Shown: positions 52,683 to 63,134, counted from the stretch's first letter. The stretch is 64,000 nt of DNA from Pseudomonadota bacterium (GCA_018971625.1 JAGXAJ010000006.1:22153-86152), one strand, 5' to 3'. The notes: a model not told the origin generated them from the letters alone. Program-made: numbers and translations.

Positions 52683-54206
52683 TCAGGGTTCCCTCCCCTG
52701 TTCCATCGCCAGTTCGGCCTGCAGATTTGCGACGTCCCGATAAATTGAGGCTACTGCAAGCACCCGGCCCTTGCTCTTGTAGCGCAACAGGCAGTCTCGC
52801 GCCATGATGTCGCCGTCGACGGCGATCTCGTCCCAGGCTTCGGCGTGACCGACATAGTTGATCGGTACGTCGTAGTGCTGACTCCAGAAGAACGGCACGG
52901 CATCGAACGCCTCGCGGGCGCCCAACATGTTGCGGGCCGCGGTCTGGCCCTGGCGCTGCGCCACCACCCAATGCTCGACCCGGATGTTCTGTTTCGAATG
53001 CGGATCGGGCCAGCGCGCAATGTCACCGGCGGCAAAAATTCCGGGAACGCTGCTTTCGAGGAATCGATCCACGACGACACCATGGTGGACCTTGAGTCCA
53101 GCCCGTTCGGCCAGCGTCAGGCGTGGACGCACGCCAACGCCGACGATAACCAGATCGGCCTCCACCACGCCGCCGCTTTTCAGCGTCGCACGCTTGCCGT
53201 CAATCTCGGTCACGGTATCGCCAAGATGGAAAATAACGCCGTGCTCTTCATGCAATGCGCGTATGAAATCGCCCATATCGGGGCCGAGCAAGCGCTCCAT
53301 CGGCCGCTGTTCGGGCGCCACGACATGGACTTCGATCTCTCGCGCGCGCAAGGATGCCGCAACCTCCAGCCCGATAAAGCTTGCGCCGATCACGATCGCG
53401 CGCCGCGCGTTGCTGGCGCCGGCAATGATCGCCCGGCTCTCGGCAAGCGTCCGCAGCGTATGGACATGCGGCTGCTCGGCGCCCGGGATCGTCAGCCGCA
53501 CCGGCTCGGCCCCGGTGGCCAGCAGCAGACGATCATAGGGAATGTTGTCACCGGCGACGCTAACGTGGCGGGCCTTGGCATCGATCGCAGTGACCTCGCT
53601 ATTGAGCCTGATGTCGATTCCGGCCTCCGCATAAAAACCGTCGGGGCGCAGCGGCACCCAATCCTCCGGCGCGTTGCCGGCGAGATAATCCTTCGACAGG
53701 TTCGGCCGATCGACTGGTGCAGCCGTGTCGTTGCTTAGCAACACAATGCTGCCGCGGAATTCGCGCCGCCGCAGCATTTCCGCGGCAGCAAAACCCGCAG
53801 CGCCACCGCCGACGATCACGATTTTCTCGGGCGCGCCGGTCGATTCCTTGCTGGCCGCCTTCGGCTGCTCGCGCTTGCGCCGCACAAGGATACGATCGCC
53901 CTCCTGCTCGACCTCCCAGACCGCGAGCGGGCTTAACGCAGGCGCGCGGATCGCCTCCCCGGTCCGCAGATCGAAGCAGGCATGATGCCAGGGACAACGA
54001 ATACCGCCGTCGGTAACGATCCCGTCCACCAGCGGTCCGTGATAATGACTGCAATGCGCATCGATCGCGAAAATCTCGGAGCCGGATCGCACCAGCAGGA
54101 CTTCCTGGTCGCCGACACGGCCCAGCAAAGTCTCGCCCTTGAAATCACCTGCGCTCACACCTTGGGATAGATCTGGCCCTGCGGGCGCCACCTGCTGTTC
54201 AGCCAT
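52683..54206 (-). CDS. Rieske-domain FAD-dependent pyridine nucleotide oxidoreductase (AIFL-like)
   Basis: A 507-residue two-domain enzyme. The N-terminal Rieske ferredoxin domain (about 1-110) has Cys52-x-His54 and Cys71-x2-His74. The rest is a ferredoxin reductase: FAD motif IVGGGAAGFAAAEMLRRREF, NAD motif IGASFIGLEVAASLRAREIE and C-terminal GIFAAGDIARWPDP. It would transfer electrons from NAD(P)H through FAD to its own 2Fe-2S centre. ATG at 54206 follows AGGAGGAAAAC. Physiological acceptor unknown; the PAS gene follows. Confidence 0.9.
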   Translation of the reverse strand: MAEQQVAPAGPDLSQGVSAGDFKGETLLGRVGDQEVLLVRSGSEIFAIDAHCSHYHGPLVDGIVTDGGIRCPWHHACFDLRTGEAIRAPALSPLAVWEVEQEGDRILVRRKREQPKAASKESTGAPEKIVIVGGGAAGFAAAEMLRRREFRGSIVLLSNDTAAPVDRPNLSKDYLAGNAPEDWVPLRPDGFYAEAGIDIRLNSEVTAIDAKARHVSVAGDNIPYDRLLLATGAEPVRLTIPGAEQPHVHTLRTLAESRAIIAGASNARRAIVIGASFIGLEVAASLRAREIEVHVVAPEQRPMERLLGPDMGDFIRALHEEHGVIFHLGDTVTEIDGKRATLKSGGVVEADLVIVGVGVRPRLTLAERAGLKVHHGVVVDRFLESSVPGIFAAGDIARWPDPHSKQNIRVEHWVVAQRQGQTAARNMLGAREAFDAVPFFWSQHYDVPINYVGHAEAWDEIAVDGDIMARDCLLRYKSKGRVLAVASIYRDVANLQAELAMEQGREP

Positions 54207-54250
54207 GTTTTCCTCCTGCATCTTGCAGAATAATCGAGCCGCAATCCCGT

Positions 54251-54868
54251 TCAGCTTGCCATGCCGAGGAATTCCTGACGGGTCAAGGCGTTGTCACGGA
54301 AACAGCCCAGCATGCGGCTGGTCACGAGATCGGTGCCGGGCTTGTGCACGCCGCGGGTGGTCATGCAGTGATGCGTCGCCTTGATGATGACGCCGACGCC
54401 CTGCGGCCTGAGCACATCGTTAATGGTGTTGGCGATTTGCGCTGTCATCTTCTCCTGGATCTGCAGGCGCCGGGCATAGACGTCCACCAGACGGGCCAGC
54501 TTGGAAATGCCGACTACCCGGCCATTCGGGATATAGGCGACCCAGGCGCGCCCCACGATCGGCGCCATGTGATGCTCGCAGTGGCTTTCGAAGCCGATAT
54601 CGCGCAGCACGATCATTTCGTCATAGCCTTCGATCTCCTCGAAGGTCTTCTCCAGAATCTCGACCGGATCCCGGCTGTAGCCGGAGAAAAACTCCTCGAA
54701 CGAGCGGGTCACGCGCGCCGGTGTCTCGATCAGGCCGTCGCGATCGGGGTCTTCACCGGTCCAGCGGATGATCGTCCGAACCGCGGCTTCGACTTCGCTT
54801 CGGGTCGGTTTCTGGGCTTCGGCTTTCTGCGCCATCGCGCGGTCCAGCGCACGCAAATTCGGGCTCAT
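54251..54868 (-). CDS. folE: GTP cyclohydrolase I
   Basis: A 205-residue enzyme making dihydroneopterin triphosphate for folate (and queuosine) synthesis. Zinc ligands are Cys97 and His100 (SHCEHHMAP) and Cys168 (HHCMTTRGV). RKPTRSEV-type N-terminus and [17 protein letters not shown] are typical. It starts the minus-strand run folE, AIFL-like, PAS, with 44 bp between folE and the next gene. Confidence 0.94.
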   Translation of the reverse strand: MSPNLRALDRAMAQKAEAQKPTRSEVEAAVRTIIRWTGEDPDRDGLIETPARVTRSFEEFFSGYSRDPVEILEKTFEEIEGYDEMIVLRDIGFESHCEHHMAPIVGRAWVAYIPNGRVVGISKLARLVDVYARRLQIQEKMTAQIANTINDVLRPQGVGVIIKATHHCMTTRGVHKPGTDLVTSRMLGCFRDNALTRQEFLGMAS

Positions 54869-55037
54869 CGGAGGTCCTTCTTCATGGCCGGGCTCATGCC
54901 AGGCGCGACATCAATAATTAACAGGCCATTGGATGGTCCTGAGGCGGAATAGTTCCCGTTTCCCGGCCATATCTACATGACGCCAATACCGCGGAGCAAA
55001 CGCCGGTTCCCCCCGTTCTGCCAGAATATTTTGCGTC

Positions 55038-58000
55038 CTATTCCGCGGCATATTTTTGCAAGCCGTTTTCATCCCCTAGCGGGGCATCTGGCCTGCCGCC
55101 GCCCCGGCTCCAGCGCGACAGGGCGTTCGAGAGATTGTCGAGGTAGAGATAGACCACCGGGGTCGTGAACAATGTGAGCGCCTGGCTGACGAGCAGGCCG
55201 CCAACCATCGCATAACCGAGCGGCTGGCGGATTTCCGAACCGGTGCCAGTGCCGAGCATCAGCGGCACGCCGCCCAGCATTGCCGCCATCGTCGTCATCA
55301 TGATCGGCCGGAAGCGCAGCAGCGCGGCCTTGCGGATCGATTGCTCCGGCGACAGATGCTCGTCGCGTTCCGCCGAGATCGCGAAGTCGACCATCATGAT
55401 GCCGTTCTTCTTGACGATGCCGATCAGCAGGATGATGCCGATCAACGCGATCAGGCTGAAGTCGAATCCGGACAACATCAAAAGCGCCAGCGCGCCGACG
55501 CCAGCCGAGGGCAATGTCGACAGGATCGTCAGCGGATGGATATAGCTCTCGTAGAGAATGCCGAGGATCAGGTAGACCACCACCAACGCCGCCAAGATCA
55601 ACAGCGGCACGGTGCCGAGCGATTGCTGGAACGCTTGCGCGGTGCCCTGGAAGCTCGAATTCAACGTGGCCGGCGCGTCGAGGTCGACCACCGTTCGCTG
55701 AATGGCATCGGTCGCCTGTCCCAGCGCCACGCCCTCAGCGAGGTTGAAGCTGATGGTGATCGCCGGGAACTGACCCTGGTGGCTGATCGAGAGTGGCCGG
55801 ACCGGCGTACTGGTCCAGGTCGCGAATACCGACAGCGGCACCTGCCCGCCCGTGACCGGAGACTTGATATAGAGCTTGTTGAGGGTATCGAGGTCGCCCT
55901 GCAATTCAGGGAGGATTTCGAGGATCACGTGATAGCTGTTGAGCTGGGTGAAGTATTGCGTGACCTGGCGCTGGCCGAAGGCGTCATACAGCGTATCGTC
56001 GATCAATTGCGGCTGGATGCCGTAGCGCGCGGCGGTGTCGCGGTTGATCTTGAGCTGCAGCGTGGTGCCCTGGGTCTGCTGGTCGGTCGCGACGTCGCGC
56101 AGTTCTGGCAGCGTCTGCATCTTGGCTAGAATCTTCGGCGCCCACTCGTTCAGCTCGTCCAGATTGGCGTCCTGCAACGTGTATTCGAACTGGGTACGGG
56201 TGGCGCGGCCGCCAAGCCGGACGTCCTGCGACGCCTGCATGAACAGCCTTGCTCCCTCAACCTTTTCGGCCTGCGGCCGCAGCCTTGCAATGATCTGCTG
56301 GGCGCTTGCCGTGCGTTCACTGCGCGGTTTCAGCGTAATATAGAGACGACCGGTGTTGAGGGCGCTGCCGCCGCCGCCGATGAACATCGCGATGCTGTCG
56401 ACCGCGGGATCGTGCTGCACGATCGAGCCCAGCTCTTCCTGCTTGCGCTTCATGTCGGCAAAGGAAATATCCTGACCGGCTTCGGAGGTCGCGGTCAGGA
56501 AGCCGTTATCCTGCTGCGGAAAAAATCCCTTGGGAATGATAGTGAAGAGATAGACCGACAATCCCACGGTCGCGAAAAACACGCACAGCGTGGTCAGTCG
56601 CCATCGCAGCACAGTATCGAGACCGCGCTCGTAGGCGTGCAGCATCGCCTGAAAGCCACGCTCGCTCCATTGATAGACGCGGCCATGCCTGACTTCCTTG
56701 TGCGCGCGCAGGAAGCGCGACGCCATCATCGGGGTCAGCGTCAGCGACACCACCAACGACACGAAAATCGCCATCGCCAGCGTCACCGCGAATTCTCGGA
56801 ACAGCCGGCCGATGATGCCTCCCATCAGCAACAGCGGAATCAGCACCGCAACCAGCGAGACACTGATCGATATGATGGTGAAGCCGATTTCACCGGCGCC
56901 CTTGAACGCGGCCGCGAGCGGCGTCTCGCCCTGCTCGATATAGCGCGTGATGTTTTCCAGCATCACGATGGCATCGTCGACCACAAATCCGACCGATATG
57001 GTCAGCGCCATCAGCGACAGATTGTCCACCGTATAGCCGAACATCCATATCAGCGAGCACGCGCCAAGCAGCGCCAGCGGCACCGTTACGCTCGGGATAA
57101 TGGTCGCCCATGCGCTGCGCAGAAAAAGGAAGATCACCATAACCACCAGAATGATGGTCACCATCAGCGTGAATTGAACATCTTCGACGGCGGCGCGGAT
57201 GGTCAGCGTGCGATCGCTTATGATCTTGATCTTGATGGCCGGCGGAATCGCCGCGATCAACCTTGGCAATTGCCCCTTGATCTTGTCGACGGTGTCGATG
57301 ACGTTGGCGCCCGGCTGTTTGAAGATGACAAGGAACACGCCGCGCTTGCCGTCGGCCCAGGCCGCCTGCTTGGTATCTTCGGGACCTGACACCGCCTTGC
57401 CGATGTCGCGGATGCGCAGCGGCCCGCCATTGCGATAGGCGATGATGACGTCGTTCCAGGCGTCGGGGTCGGTCAACTGGTCATTGGCGTAGATCGTGTA
57501 GGCCCGTTTCTCGCCGTCGATATTGCCCTTTGGACTGTCAGTCGTGGTGATCGCGATCTGGTTGCGGATGTCTTCCAGCGACAGACCTTTGGCCACCAGC
57601 TTGGCAGGGTCGACCTGAATCCGGATCGCGGGTTTCTGCTGGCCACCGATAAAAACCTGCGCCACCCCCGAGATCTGGCTGATCTGCTGTGCAAGCTGGG
57701 CATCGACCGCGTCGCTGACCGTGGTCAGGGGCAGCGTATCCGAGGTCGCCGACAACAGCAGGATCGGAGAATCCGCCGGGTTGACCTTGCGGTAGGTCGG
57801 GGGCGTCGGCAGGTTTTTCGGCAACTGGCCGCTGGCCGCATTGATCGCCCCTTGGATATCGTTGGCCGCGCCATCGATGCTGCGGTTGAGATCGAACTGG
57901 ATGGTGATCGCCGTCGAGCCGAGCGAACTCGTGGAGGTCATCTGGGCGATGCCGGGGATTTGCGCCAACTGCCGTTCCAGCGGCTGCGCCACCGAGGACG

Positions 58001-58184
58001 CCATGGTTTCGGGACTGCCGCCCGGCAGGCTGGCGGCAACCTGGATGGTCGGGAAATCGACCTGGGGCAACGGCGCGACGGGGAGCAACGGATAGGACAC
58101 CAGGCCGACGAACAGGATGCCTGCCATCAGCAAGGAGGTTCCGATCGGATACCGAATAAAAGGCGCAGAAATGCTCTCGCTCAT
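55038..58184 (-). CDS. RND efflux permease, paralogue of the 21654-24800 gene
   Basis: A 1048-residue pump, the same length as the first copy and almost colinear: FIRYPIGTSLLMAGILFVGL, GFVVDDAIVMLENITRYIEQ and the C-terminal GTGTGSEIRQPLGYAMVGGL are shared. Differences cluster in the periplasmic loops. ATG at 58184 follows AGGAGG. No adaptor gene adjoins; it may use the adaptor encoded at 20488-21657. It follows livF by 29 bp, an odd neighbour for a pump. Confidence 0.93.
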   Translation of the reverse strand: MSESISAPFIRYPIGTSLLMAGILFVGLVSYPLLPVAPLPQVDFPTIQVAASLPGGSPETMASSVAQPLERQLAQIPGIAQMTSTSSLGSTAITIQFDLNRSIDGAANDIQGAINAASGQLPKNLPTPPTYRKVNPADSPILLLSATSDTLPLTTVSDAVDAQLAQQISQISGVAQVFIGGQQKPAIRIQVDPAKLVAKGLSLEDIRNQIAITTTDSPKGNIDGEKRAYTIYANDQLTDPDAWNDVIIAYRNGGPLRIRDIGKAVSGPEDTKQAAWADGKRGVFLVIFKQPGANVIDTVDKIKGQLPRLIAAIPPAIKIKIISDRTLTIRAAVEDVQFTLMVTIILVVMVIFLFLRSAWATIIPSVTVPLALLGACSLIWMFGYTVDNLSLMALTISVGFVVDDAIVMLENITRYIEQGETPLAAAFKGAGEIGFTIISISVSLVAVLIPLLLMGGIIGRLFREFAVTLAMAIFVSLVVSLTLTPMMASRFLRAHKEVRHGRVYQWSERGFQAMLHAYERGLDTVLRWRLTTLCVFFATVGLSVYLFTIIPKGFFPQQDNGFLTATSEAGQDISFADMKRKQEELGSIVQHDPAVDSIAMFIGGGGSALNTGRLYITLKPRSERTASAQQIIARLRPQAEKVEGARLFMQASQDVRLGGRATRTQFEYTLQDANLDELNEWAPKILAKMQTLPELRDVATDQQTQGTTLQLKINRDTAARYGIQPQLIDDTLYDAFGQRQVTQYFTQLNSYHVILEILPELQGDLDTLNKLYIKSPVTGGQVPLSVFATWTSTPVRPLSISHQGQFPAITISFNLAEGVALGQATDAIQRTVVDLDAPATLNSSFQGTAQAFQQSLGTVPLLILAALVVVYLILGILYESYIHPLTILSTLPSAGVGALALLMLSGFDFSLIALIGIILLIGIVKKNGIMMVDFAISAERDEHLSPEQSIRKAALLRFRPIMMTTMAAMLGGVPLMLGTGTGSEIRQPLGYAMVGGLLVSQALTLFTTPVVYLYLDNLSNALSRWSRGGGRPDAPLGDENGLQKYAAE

Positions 58185-58213
58185 GCAAGAACCTCCTGTC
58201 GTGGTTCTATCCC

Positions 58214-58912
58214 TTAAACGCCAAGATATCGTTGCAGAAGTTCAGGCTGGGCCTTGATTTCCTGAGCCAAGCCTTCGTGAACGATGTGCCCATTATTGAC
58301 GATGTAGATGCGCTGGGCCAAGGCCAACGTCGCCGCAAGGTTCTGTTCCACCAGCACGATGGTCTGGCCGGCCGCCGCCAGATCGCTGCAGGCCTTCATC
58401 AGGTCGCGCACGATGATCGGCGCCAGCCCCTCGAACGGTTCGTCGAGCAGGATGATCTTGGGATCGCGCACCAGCGCGCGCGCAATCGCCAGCATCTGTT
58501 GCTCGCCGCCGGACAGGTCGGTCCCGCGATTGCTCCGCCGCTCCTTCAGCCGCGGGAACATCTCATAGATACGGCTGAGTGGCCAGCGTTTCGAGGCGGT
58601 CAACCCGGCCAGGACAAGATTTTCCTCGACATTGAGGCTGCCGAAAATCCTGCGATCCTCGTGCACGAGCTGCATGCCGGCAAGCGCAATGGCGTGGCTC
58701 TTTCGTCCCGCGATCTCGACGCCGTCGAACATCACCGAACCCGTGCGCGGAGTCACAACGCCCATCAGGCTCTTCAGCGTGGTGCTCTTGCCGGCGCCAT
58801 TGCGGCCAAGCAACGCCACGACTTCGTTGCGTTCGACCCGCAGCGCTACGTCAAAGAGGATATGGGAATCCCCATAGTAGCTGTTCAAGCCGTTGACCTC
58901 GAGCAGGCTCAT
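58214..58912 (-). CDS. livF: Branched-chain amino-acid ABC transporter ATPase LivF
   Basis: A 232-residue ABC ATPase. Walker A GRNGAGKST (36-44), signature LSGGEQQMLAIARAL, Walker B ILLDEPFEG. VNGLNSYYGDSHILFDVALR is the LivF start. Its ATG overlaps the end of the LivM-LivG gene by four bases (ATGA). Energises uptake with the fused LivG. Confidence 0.93.
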   Translation of the reverse strand: MSLLEVNGLNSYYGDSHILFDVALRVERNEVVALLGRNGAGKSTTLKSLMGVVTPRTGSVMFDGVEIAGRKSHAIALAGMQLVHEDRRIFGSLNVEENLVLAGLTASKRWPLSRIYEMFPRLKERRSNRGTDLSGGEQQMLAIARALVRDPKIILLDEPFEGLAPIIVRDLMKACSDLAAAGQTIVLVEQNLAATLALAQRIYIVNNGHIVHEGLAQEIKAQPELLQRYLGV

Positions 58913-60777
58913 GCGTCGAGCACTCCTTGCACGCCGCCAAGATAGGCTTCCTGCACCGCGGTACTTTTCTTGATCTCGTCCGGCGTGCCTTCGATCAATA
59001 CGCGGCCTTCCTGCAGCACGGTAACCCGCTCGGCCAGTTCGAACAGCGCGTCCATGTCATGATCGATGATGATCATGGTGCGGTCGCGGCTGATCGATTT
59101 GAGCAGTTTGACCGTCTCGACGCGCTCCTGCGGACTCATGCCGGCCAGCGGCTCATCCAGCAGCAAAAGGCTCGGCGAGGTCGCCAGCGCGAGGCCGATC
59201 TCCAGGCGACGCTTCTCGCCATAGGCAAGCTCCGATACCGGCGTGTCGGGCCGCGCGGCGAGATTGACCAGTTCGAGCGTTCGCGCGACCTGCGCGTTGA
59301 GGCCGGGGATACTGTCCAGGCTGCGGAATAGATCGAGGCGGAACTTGCCGCGCAATTTGGCCAAAGCTGCGATCACGATGTTCTCGCGAACCGTCAATCC
59401 CGTGAATAGCTGATTGACCTGATAGCTCTTGGTCAAACCAAGCTGGCACACATTGGTAACACTGGTGCCGGTGATATCACGCCCTTCGAACACGATCGTG
59501 CCCGAGGTCGGCGGGACTTCGCAGGTCAACATCTTGAAGAAGGTCGACTTACCGGCGCCGTTCGGACCGATGATGCCGCGTAGCTCGCCATGGAGGACGG
59601 TGAAATCGATATCGCTGTTGGCAAGGAGGCCGCCATAGCGCTTGGTCAAGCCGGTTGCCTGCAGGATCGGACCGATACGGGTCGCGCTTTCGCGCGCTCG
59701 CGCTGATATCGGCGCAGCGGTCGATGCCTGCGCGGCCTTCGGCTGGTTGGCCGCGCCGACGCTGGACGCAACGGCCGGTGGGCTTACCTCGGAAGGCTTT
59801 GACCGCTTGCCAACGATTTTGCGGTAGAGATCTTCAAGACCACCGACGATGCCGCGACGCAGGAAGCAGACCAGCAGCACGAACACGATACCGAGCACGA
59901 GCTTCCAGGCTGCTCCGAGCCCGACGGCCGCCTGCAGGAAATCCTGCAGAAAAAGCCAGACCGCGGCCCCGACCAGCGGACCGAACAGCGTCCCCCTGCC
60001 CCCGATCGCGGTCTGCATCACAAGCTGTCCCGAGGTGTCGAAGGTGAAGGCATCGGGCGGCATGAACGCCTGCAACACGCCGAGCAGGCCGCCGGCAAAC
60101 CCGGCATAGGCAGCCGCGATTACGAAGGCAGCGAGCTTGTAGCCGTGGATATTGTGCCCGACGGCGGTCGCACGCAGCGGATTGTCGCGGATCGCGCTCA
60201 AGATTGCGCCCACCGGCGAGCGCACGATGCGCAATGCGATCACGACGCCGACGAAGTAGCACAGCGCGAGAAACTGGTAGAGCGACCAGCCGGTGGTGAA
60301 ATGCACCGTGGTGAAGCCGAGATTGAAGCTCGGGGTCGGCACGCCGGGTAGCCCGTTCTCGCCACCGGTCCAGCCCGACAATGGATTGAACTCGACGAAA
60401 AAGAATACTTCTGCGATCGCCACCGTGATCATGGCGAAGTAGATGCCGGTACGGCGTAGCGCGATCAGGCCCACCAGATAGCCGACCACAGCGGCAGCGA
60501 TCATGCCGATCAACAGCGCCAGCATTACATTGGGAAATCCGGCACGGGTGAGGAGATAGGCCGCGACAAAACCGCCGGTGCCGTAAAAAGCCGACTGGCC
60601 GAACGACAACAGCCCGGTGAAACCGAACAGGATATCGAAGCCGAGGCCGAACAGACCCCAAACCAGAATCCGGTTCACGGTATTCGGGGCGAATCCGAGA
60701 TGAGGCAGCACGAAAGGCGCCAGGATCAGGCCGAGGGCCGTCAGTGTTTCGATCAGAAATGAACGTTGCTTGAGCAT
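58909..60777 (-). CDS. LivM-LivG fusion: branched-chain ABC permease joined to ATPase
   Basis: A 622-residue fusion. Residues 1 to about 310 are the LivM permease (LFGFTGLLSFGQSAFYGTGG; SPVGAILSAIRDNPLRATAV). An Ala/Ser/Pro linker of about 50 residues (AASSVGAANQPKAAQASTAA) leads to a LivG ATPase with Walker A GPNGAGKST, Walker B LLLLDEPLAGMS and the LivG-specific extension. One reading frame, no frameshift. The fused form occurs in several alphaproteobacteria. Confidence 0.92.
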   Translation of the reverse strand: MLKQRSFLIETLTALGLILAPFVLPHLGFAPNTVNRILVWGLFGLGFDILFGFTGLLSFGQSAFYGTGGFVAAYLLTRAGFPNVMLALLIGMIAAAVVGYLVGLIALRRTGIYFAMITVAIAEVFFFVEFNPLSGWTGGENGLPGVPTPSFNLGFTTVHFTTGWSLYQFLALCYFVGVVIALRIVRSPVGAILSAIRDNPLRATAVGHNIHGYKLAAFVIAAAYAGFAGGLLGVLQAFMPPDAFTFDTSGQLVMQTAIGGRGTLFGPLVGAAVWLFLQDFLQAAVGLGAAWKLVLGIVFVLLVCFLRRGIVGGLEDLYRKIVGKRSKPSEVSPPAVASSVGAANQPKAAQASTAAPISARARESATRIGPILQATGLTKRYGGLLANSDIDFTVLHGELRGIIGPNGAGKSTFFKMLTCEVPPTSGTIVFEGRDITGTSVTNVCQLGLTKSYQVNQLFTGLTVRENIVIAALAKLRGKFRLDLFRSLDSIPGLNAQVARTLELVNLAARPDTPVSELAYGEKRRLEIGLALATSPSLLLLDEPLAGMSPQERVETVKLLKSISRDRTMIIIDHDMDALFELAERVTVLQEGRVLIEGTPDEIKKSTAVQEAYLGGVQGVLDA

Positions 60778-60790
60778 TAGCTGACCATGC

Positions 60791-61675
60791 TCATTCGCGT
60801 CCCTGCACGCCGAGCAGGCCGTGCGGCCGCACCACGAGCACCAGCGTCATCGCCGCGAACAACATGACATAGGCGTAGCCCGGGTCGAAAATTGAGGTGA
60901 TGCTGATGATCTCGCCTGCGATCAGGCCGCCGAGAATGGCACCCGGGAACGATCCAACGCCACCGATCACCACAACGACGAAGGTTTCGACCAGGATGTC
61001 GTCACCGACGCCCGGCGTCAACGAAACCACCGGCGCATTGATGATACCGGCAAATCCGGCGGCCATCGCGCCGATGCCGAACACGATCATGAAGACGCGG
61101 TAGACGTTGATGCCGAGCGAATCGACCATCACCGAATCCTCGATGCCGGCGCGCACGATCATGCCGAGCCGGGTCCGGTACAGAACGACGAACAGCACGC
61201 CAAGCGCAATCGCGACGATCCCGACCACCGCAAGGCGATAGGTCGGGTAAAACAAGAAGCCGAGCGAGGTAATGCCCTGGAACAGCGGCGGCGGCGGCAC
61301 CAGCTTCGAATCGCTGGAAAACACCAGGCGGACCAGTTCGACGAAACAGATGCCTATCCCGAAGGTGACCAGAAGCTGGTCTTCATGCGGGCGTTGATAG
61401 AAGTGGCGAATGATGATCCGCTCCATCAGCACGCCCACGACCATGACGAACAGCGAACCGGCGATGACGGCGATGATGAACGAGCCGGTATACTGGAACG
61501 CGGCATAGCCGGCGTAACCGCCGAGCATGAACATCGCGCCATGCGCGAGGTTGAGCACCCCGAGCGTGCCATAGATGATGGTCAGCCCGGAACTGATGAG
61601 CGCAAGCAAGGCCCCCAGCGCCAGACCGTTGAATACCTGCGAAACAAAATTTGGCCAATTGAACATAAAAGACAA
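60791..61675 (-). CDS. livH: Branched-chain amino-acid ABC transporter permease LivH
   Basis: A 294-residue permease with about eight helices. GLALGALLALISSGLTIIYG and TLGVLNLAHGAMFMLGGYAG are LivH signatures; GGVGSFPGAILGGLIAGEII is the cytoplasmic loop that contacts the ATPase. It starts 103 bp after the binding-protein stop and the LivM-LivG start is 13 bp after its own stop. Confidence 0.93.
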   Translation of the reverse strand: MSFMFNWPNFVSQVFNGLALGALLALISSGLTIIYGTLGVLNLAHGAMFMLGGYAGYAAFQYTGSFIIAVIAGSLFVMVVGVLMERIIIRHFYQRPHEDQLLVTFGIGICFVELVRLVFSSDSKLVPPPPLFQGITSLGFLFYPTYRLAVVGIVAIALGVLFVVLYRTRLGMIVRAGIEDSVMVDSLGINVYRVFMIVFGIGAMAAGFAGIINAPVVSLTPGVGDDILVETFVVVVIGGVGSFPGAILGGLIAGEIISITSIFDPGYAYVMLFAAMTLVLVVRPHGLLGVQGRE

Positions 61676-61778
61676 TCGCAGAATTGGATTTTGCGGCGCG
61701 TCTCACCAAAAGCATACTGGCAGAAAAAATTTGCGTCGCAGGAAATAGTTCCCTGCGACGCCCAGGATCAGGCAATAC

Positions 61779-63134
61779 TCAGGTATAGTCGCCGAGATTG
61801 CAGCCGAACGCATCCGGCTTCTGCATCAGGCCGGCGCCCGGCACGATTTCGACGATGTCGTAATAATCTTCCTTGCCCTTCATGTCCTTCTGTTCCTTGC
61901 CCTTCACGATGATGACGGGCCGAACACACTGGTGGTCTTCCTTGCGGTAATGCACGTCCCCGACCAGCGAGGGAATGACCTCTTCCTTCTCATAGGTCTT
62001 GATGACATCGGGCGGATAGAATGTGCCGGCCTCTTCGACCATGCGCGCCCAGTGCGCGAAGCTGATGTAGGCATTCGCCGCGCCCCACTCCGGCTTGTAA
62101 TTGTACTTCTTCTCGAACGCTTCGTTGAACATCTTGGCGAGCGGATATTTGTCTTCGATCGACCACCAATAATCGGTCGCCGCGTAGACGCCCTGCATCA
62201 GGCCGCCGGTTTCGCGTGCGAGGAACGGCACCTGATAGGGGACCACCAGCTTCATCTTGTCGAGCACGCCGAACTGCTTGGCCTGCTGGATCGACAACAC
62301 GGCGTCATGCCCCCAGTTGACGTTGATCAGAACGTCGGCGCCGGAATTGGCGACGTTGAGCAGGTAGGACGAGAAGTCGGGCGCGCCGAGCGGCGAAACC
62401 TGATTGGTAACGGTCGTCCATCCAGCTTCCGCGAGCTGATCCTGCATCGACTTGGTGACGGTGTGGCCGTAGGTGTAGTCCGGCGTCAGATACGCGGCCT
62501 TCTTGTTCTTGCCGAAGGTCTTGATCAGGACCGGGCTGATCGCGGCCGCAGCCGTCTGGCCGTAGAAGTTCTGACGGAAACCGTAGCGCACGCAATCCTT
62601 GCCGGTGGTGTCGTTCGAGCCAGAAATTCCGCACACGAACAGCACCTTTTCGCGCTGGGCCAACTTGTTCAATGCGACAGCGACCGCGCTCGACGTACCG
62701 CCGGTGATCACGATCGCCTTGTTCTCGGAGATGAAGCGCTGCTGCGCCTGCACTGCTTCGTTCGGCTTGGCCGCGGAGTCCGCGACGCCATACTTCACTT
62801 CCTTGCCGAGCACGCCCTTCTTGGTCTTGGGCGAAATCTTCTTGATCAACTCATGGCCGCTGTTGATGTGTTCGACCGCGAGTTCATAGCCCTTGAGTTC
62901 ATCTTCGCCCTGCACCGCGTAGGTGCCGGTGCGCGGCACCGAAATTCCGATGAAGACCGAGGGGCCAGACGAGCCGGCCGGATAGGTTCCGATGGCCGGA
63001 TGGTCCTCGGCATAGGCCGGCATCAACATCCCTGCAGGAAGCAACGTTCCGCCCGCTAGTCCTGCTGCGGTCTGTAGAAGCCTGCGGCGGGACAGCACGA
63101 GCCCGGAATTTCGTCCGACAATTGTGTTTTTCAC
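61779..63134 (-). CDS. ABC transporter substrate-binding protein (LivJ/urea-amide type)
   Basis: A 451-residue periplasmic-binding protein with a twin-arginine-like signal (LSRRRLLQTAAGLAGGTLLP) ending near MPAYAED. VFIGISVPRTGTYAVQGEDE is the N-terminal lobe; TGGTSSAVAVALNKLAQ follows. GTG at 63134 has GGGAGAACCGG in front; the frame remains open 38 codons upstream without a signal. It heads the complete liv operon. Ligand unknown; the size is larger than LivJ (about 370). Confidence 0.88.
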   Translation of the reverse strand: MKNTIVGRNSGLVLSRRRLLQTAAGLAGGTLLPAGMLMPAYAEDHPAIGTYPAGSSGPSVFIGISVPRTGTYAVQGEDELKGYELAVEHINSGHELIKKISPKTKKGVLGKEVKYGVADSAAKPNEAVQAQQRFISENKAIVITGGTSSAVAVALNKLAQREKVLFVCGISGSNDTTGKDCVRYGFRQNFYGQTAAAAISPVLIKTFGKNKKAAYLTPDYTYGHTVTKSMQDQLAEAGWTTVTNQVSPLGAPDFSSYLLNVANSGADVLINVNWGHDAVLSIQQAKQFGVLDKMKLVVPYQVPFLARETGGLMQGVYAATDYWWSIEDKYPLAKMFNEAFEKKYNYKPEWGAANAYISFAHWARMVEEAGTFYPPDVIKTYEKEEVIPSLVGDVHYRKEDHQCVRPVIIVKGKEQKDMKGKEDYYDIVEIVPGAGLMQKPDAFGCNLGDYT

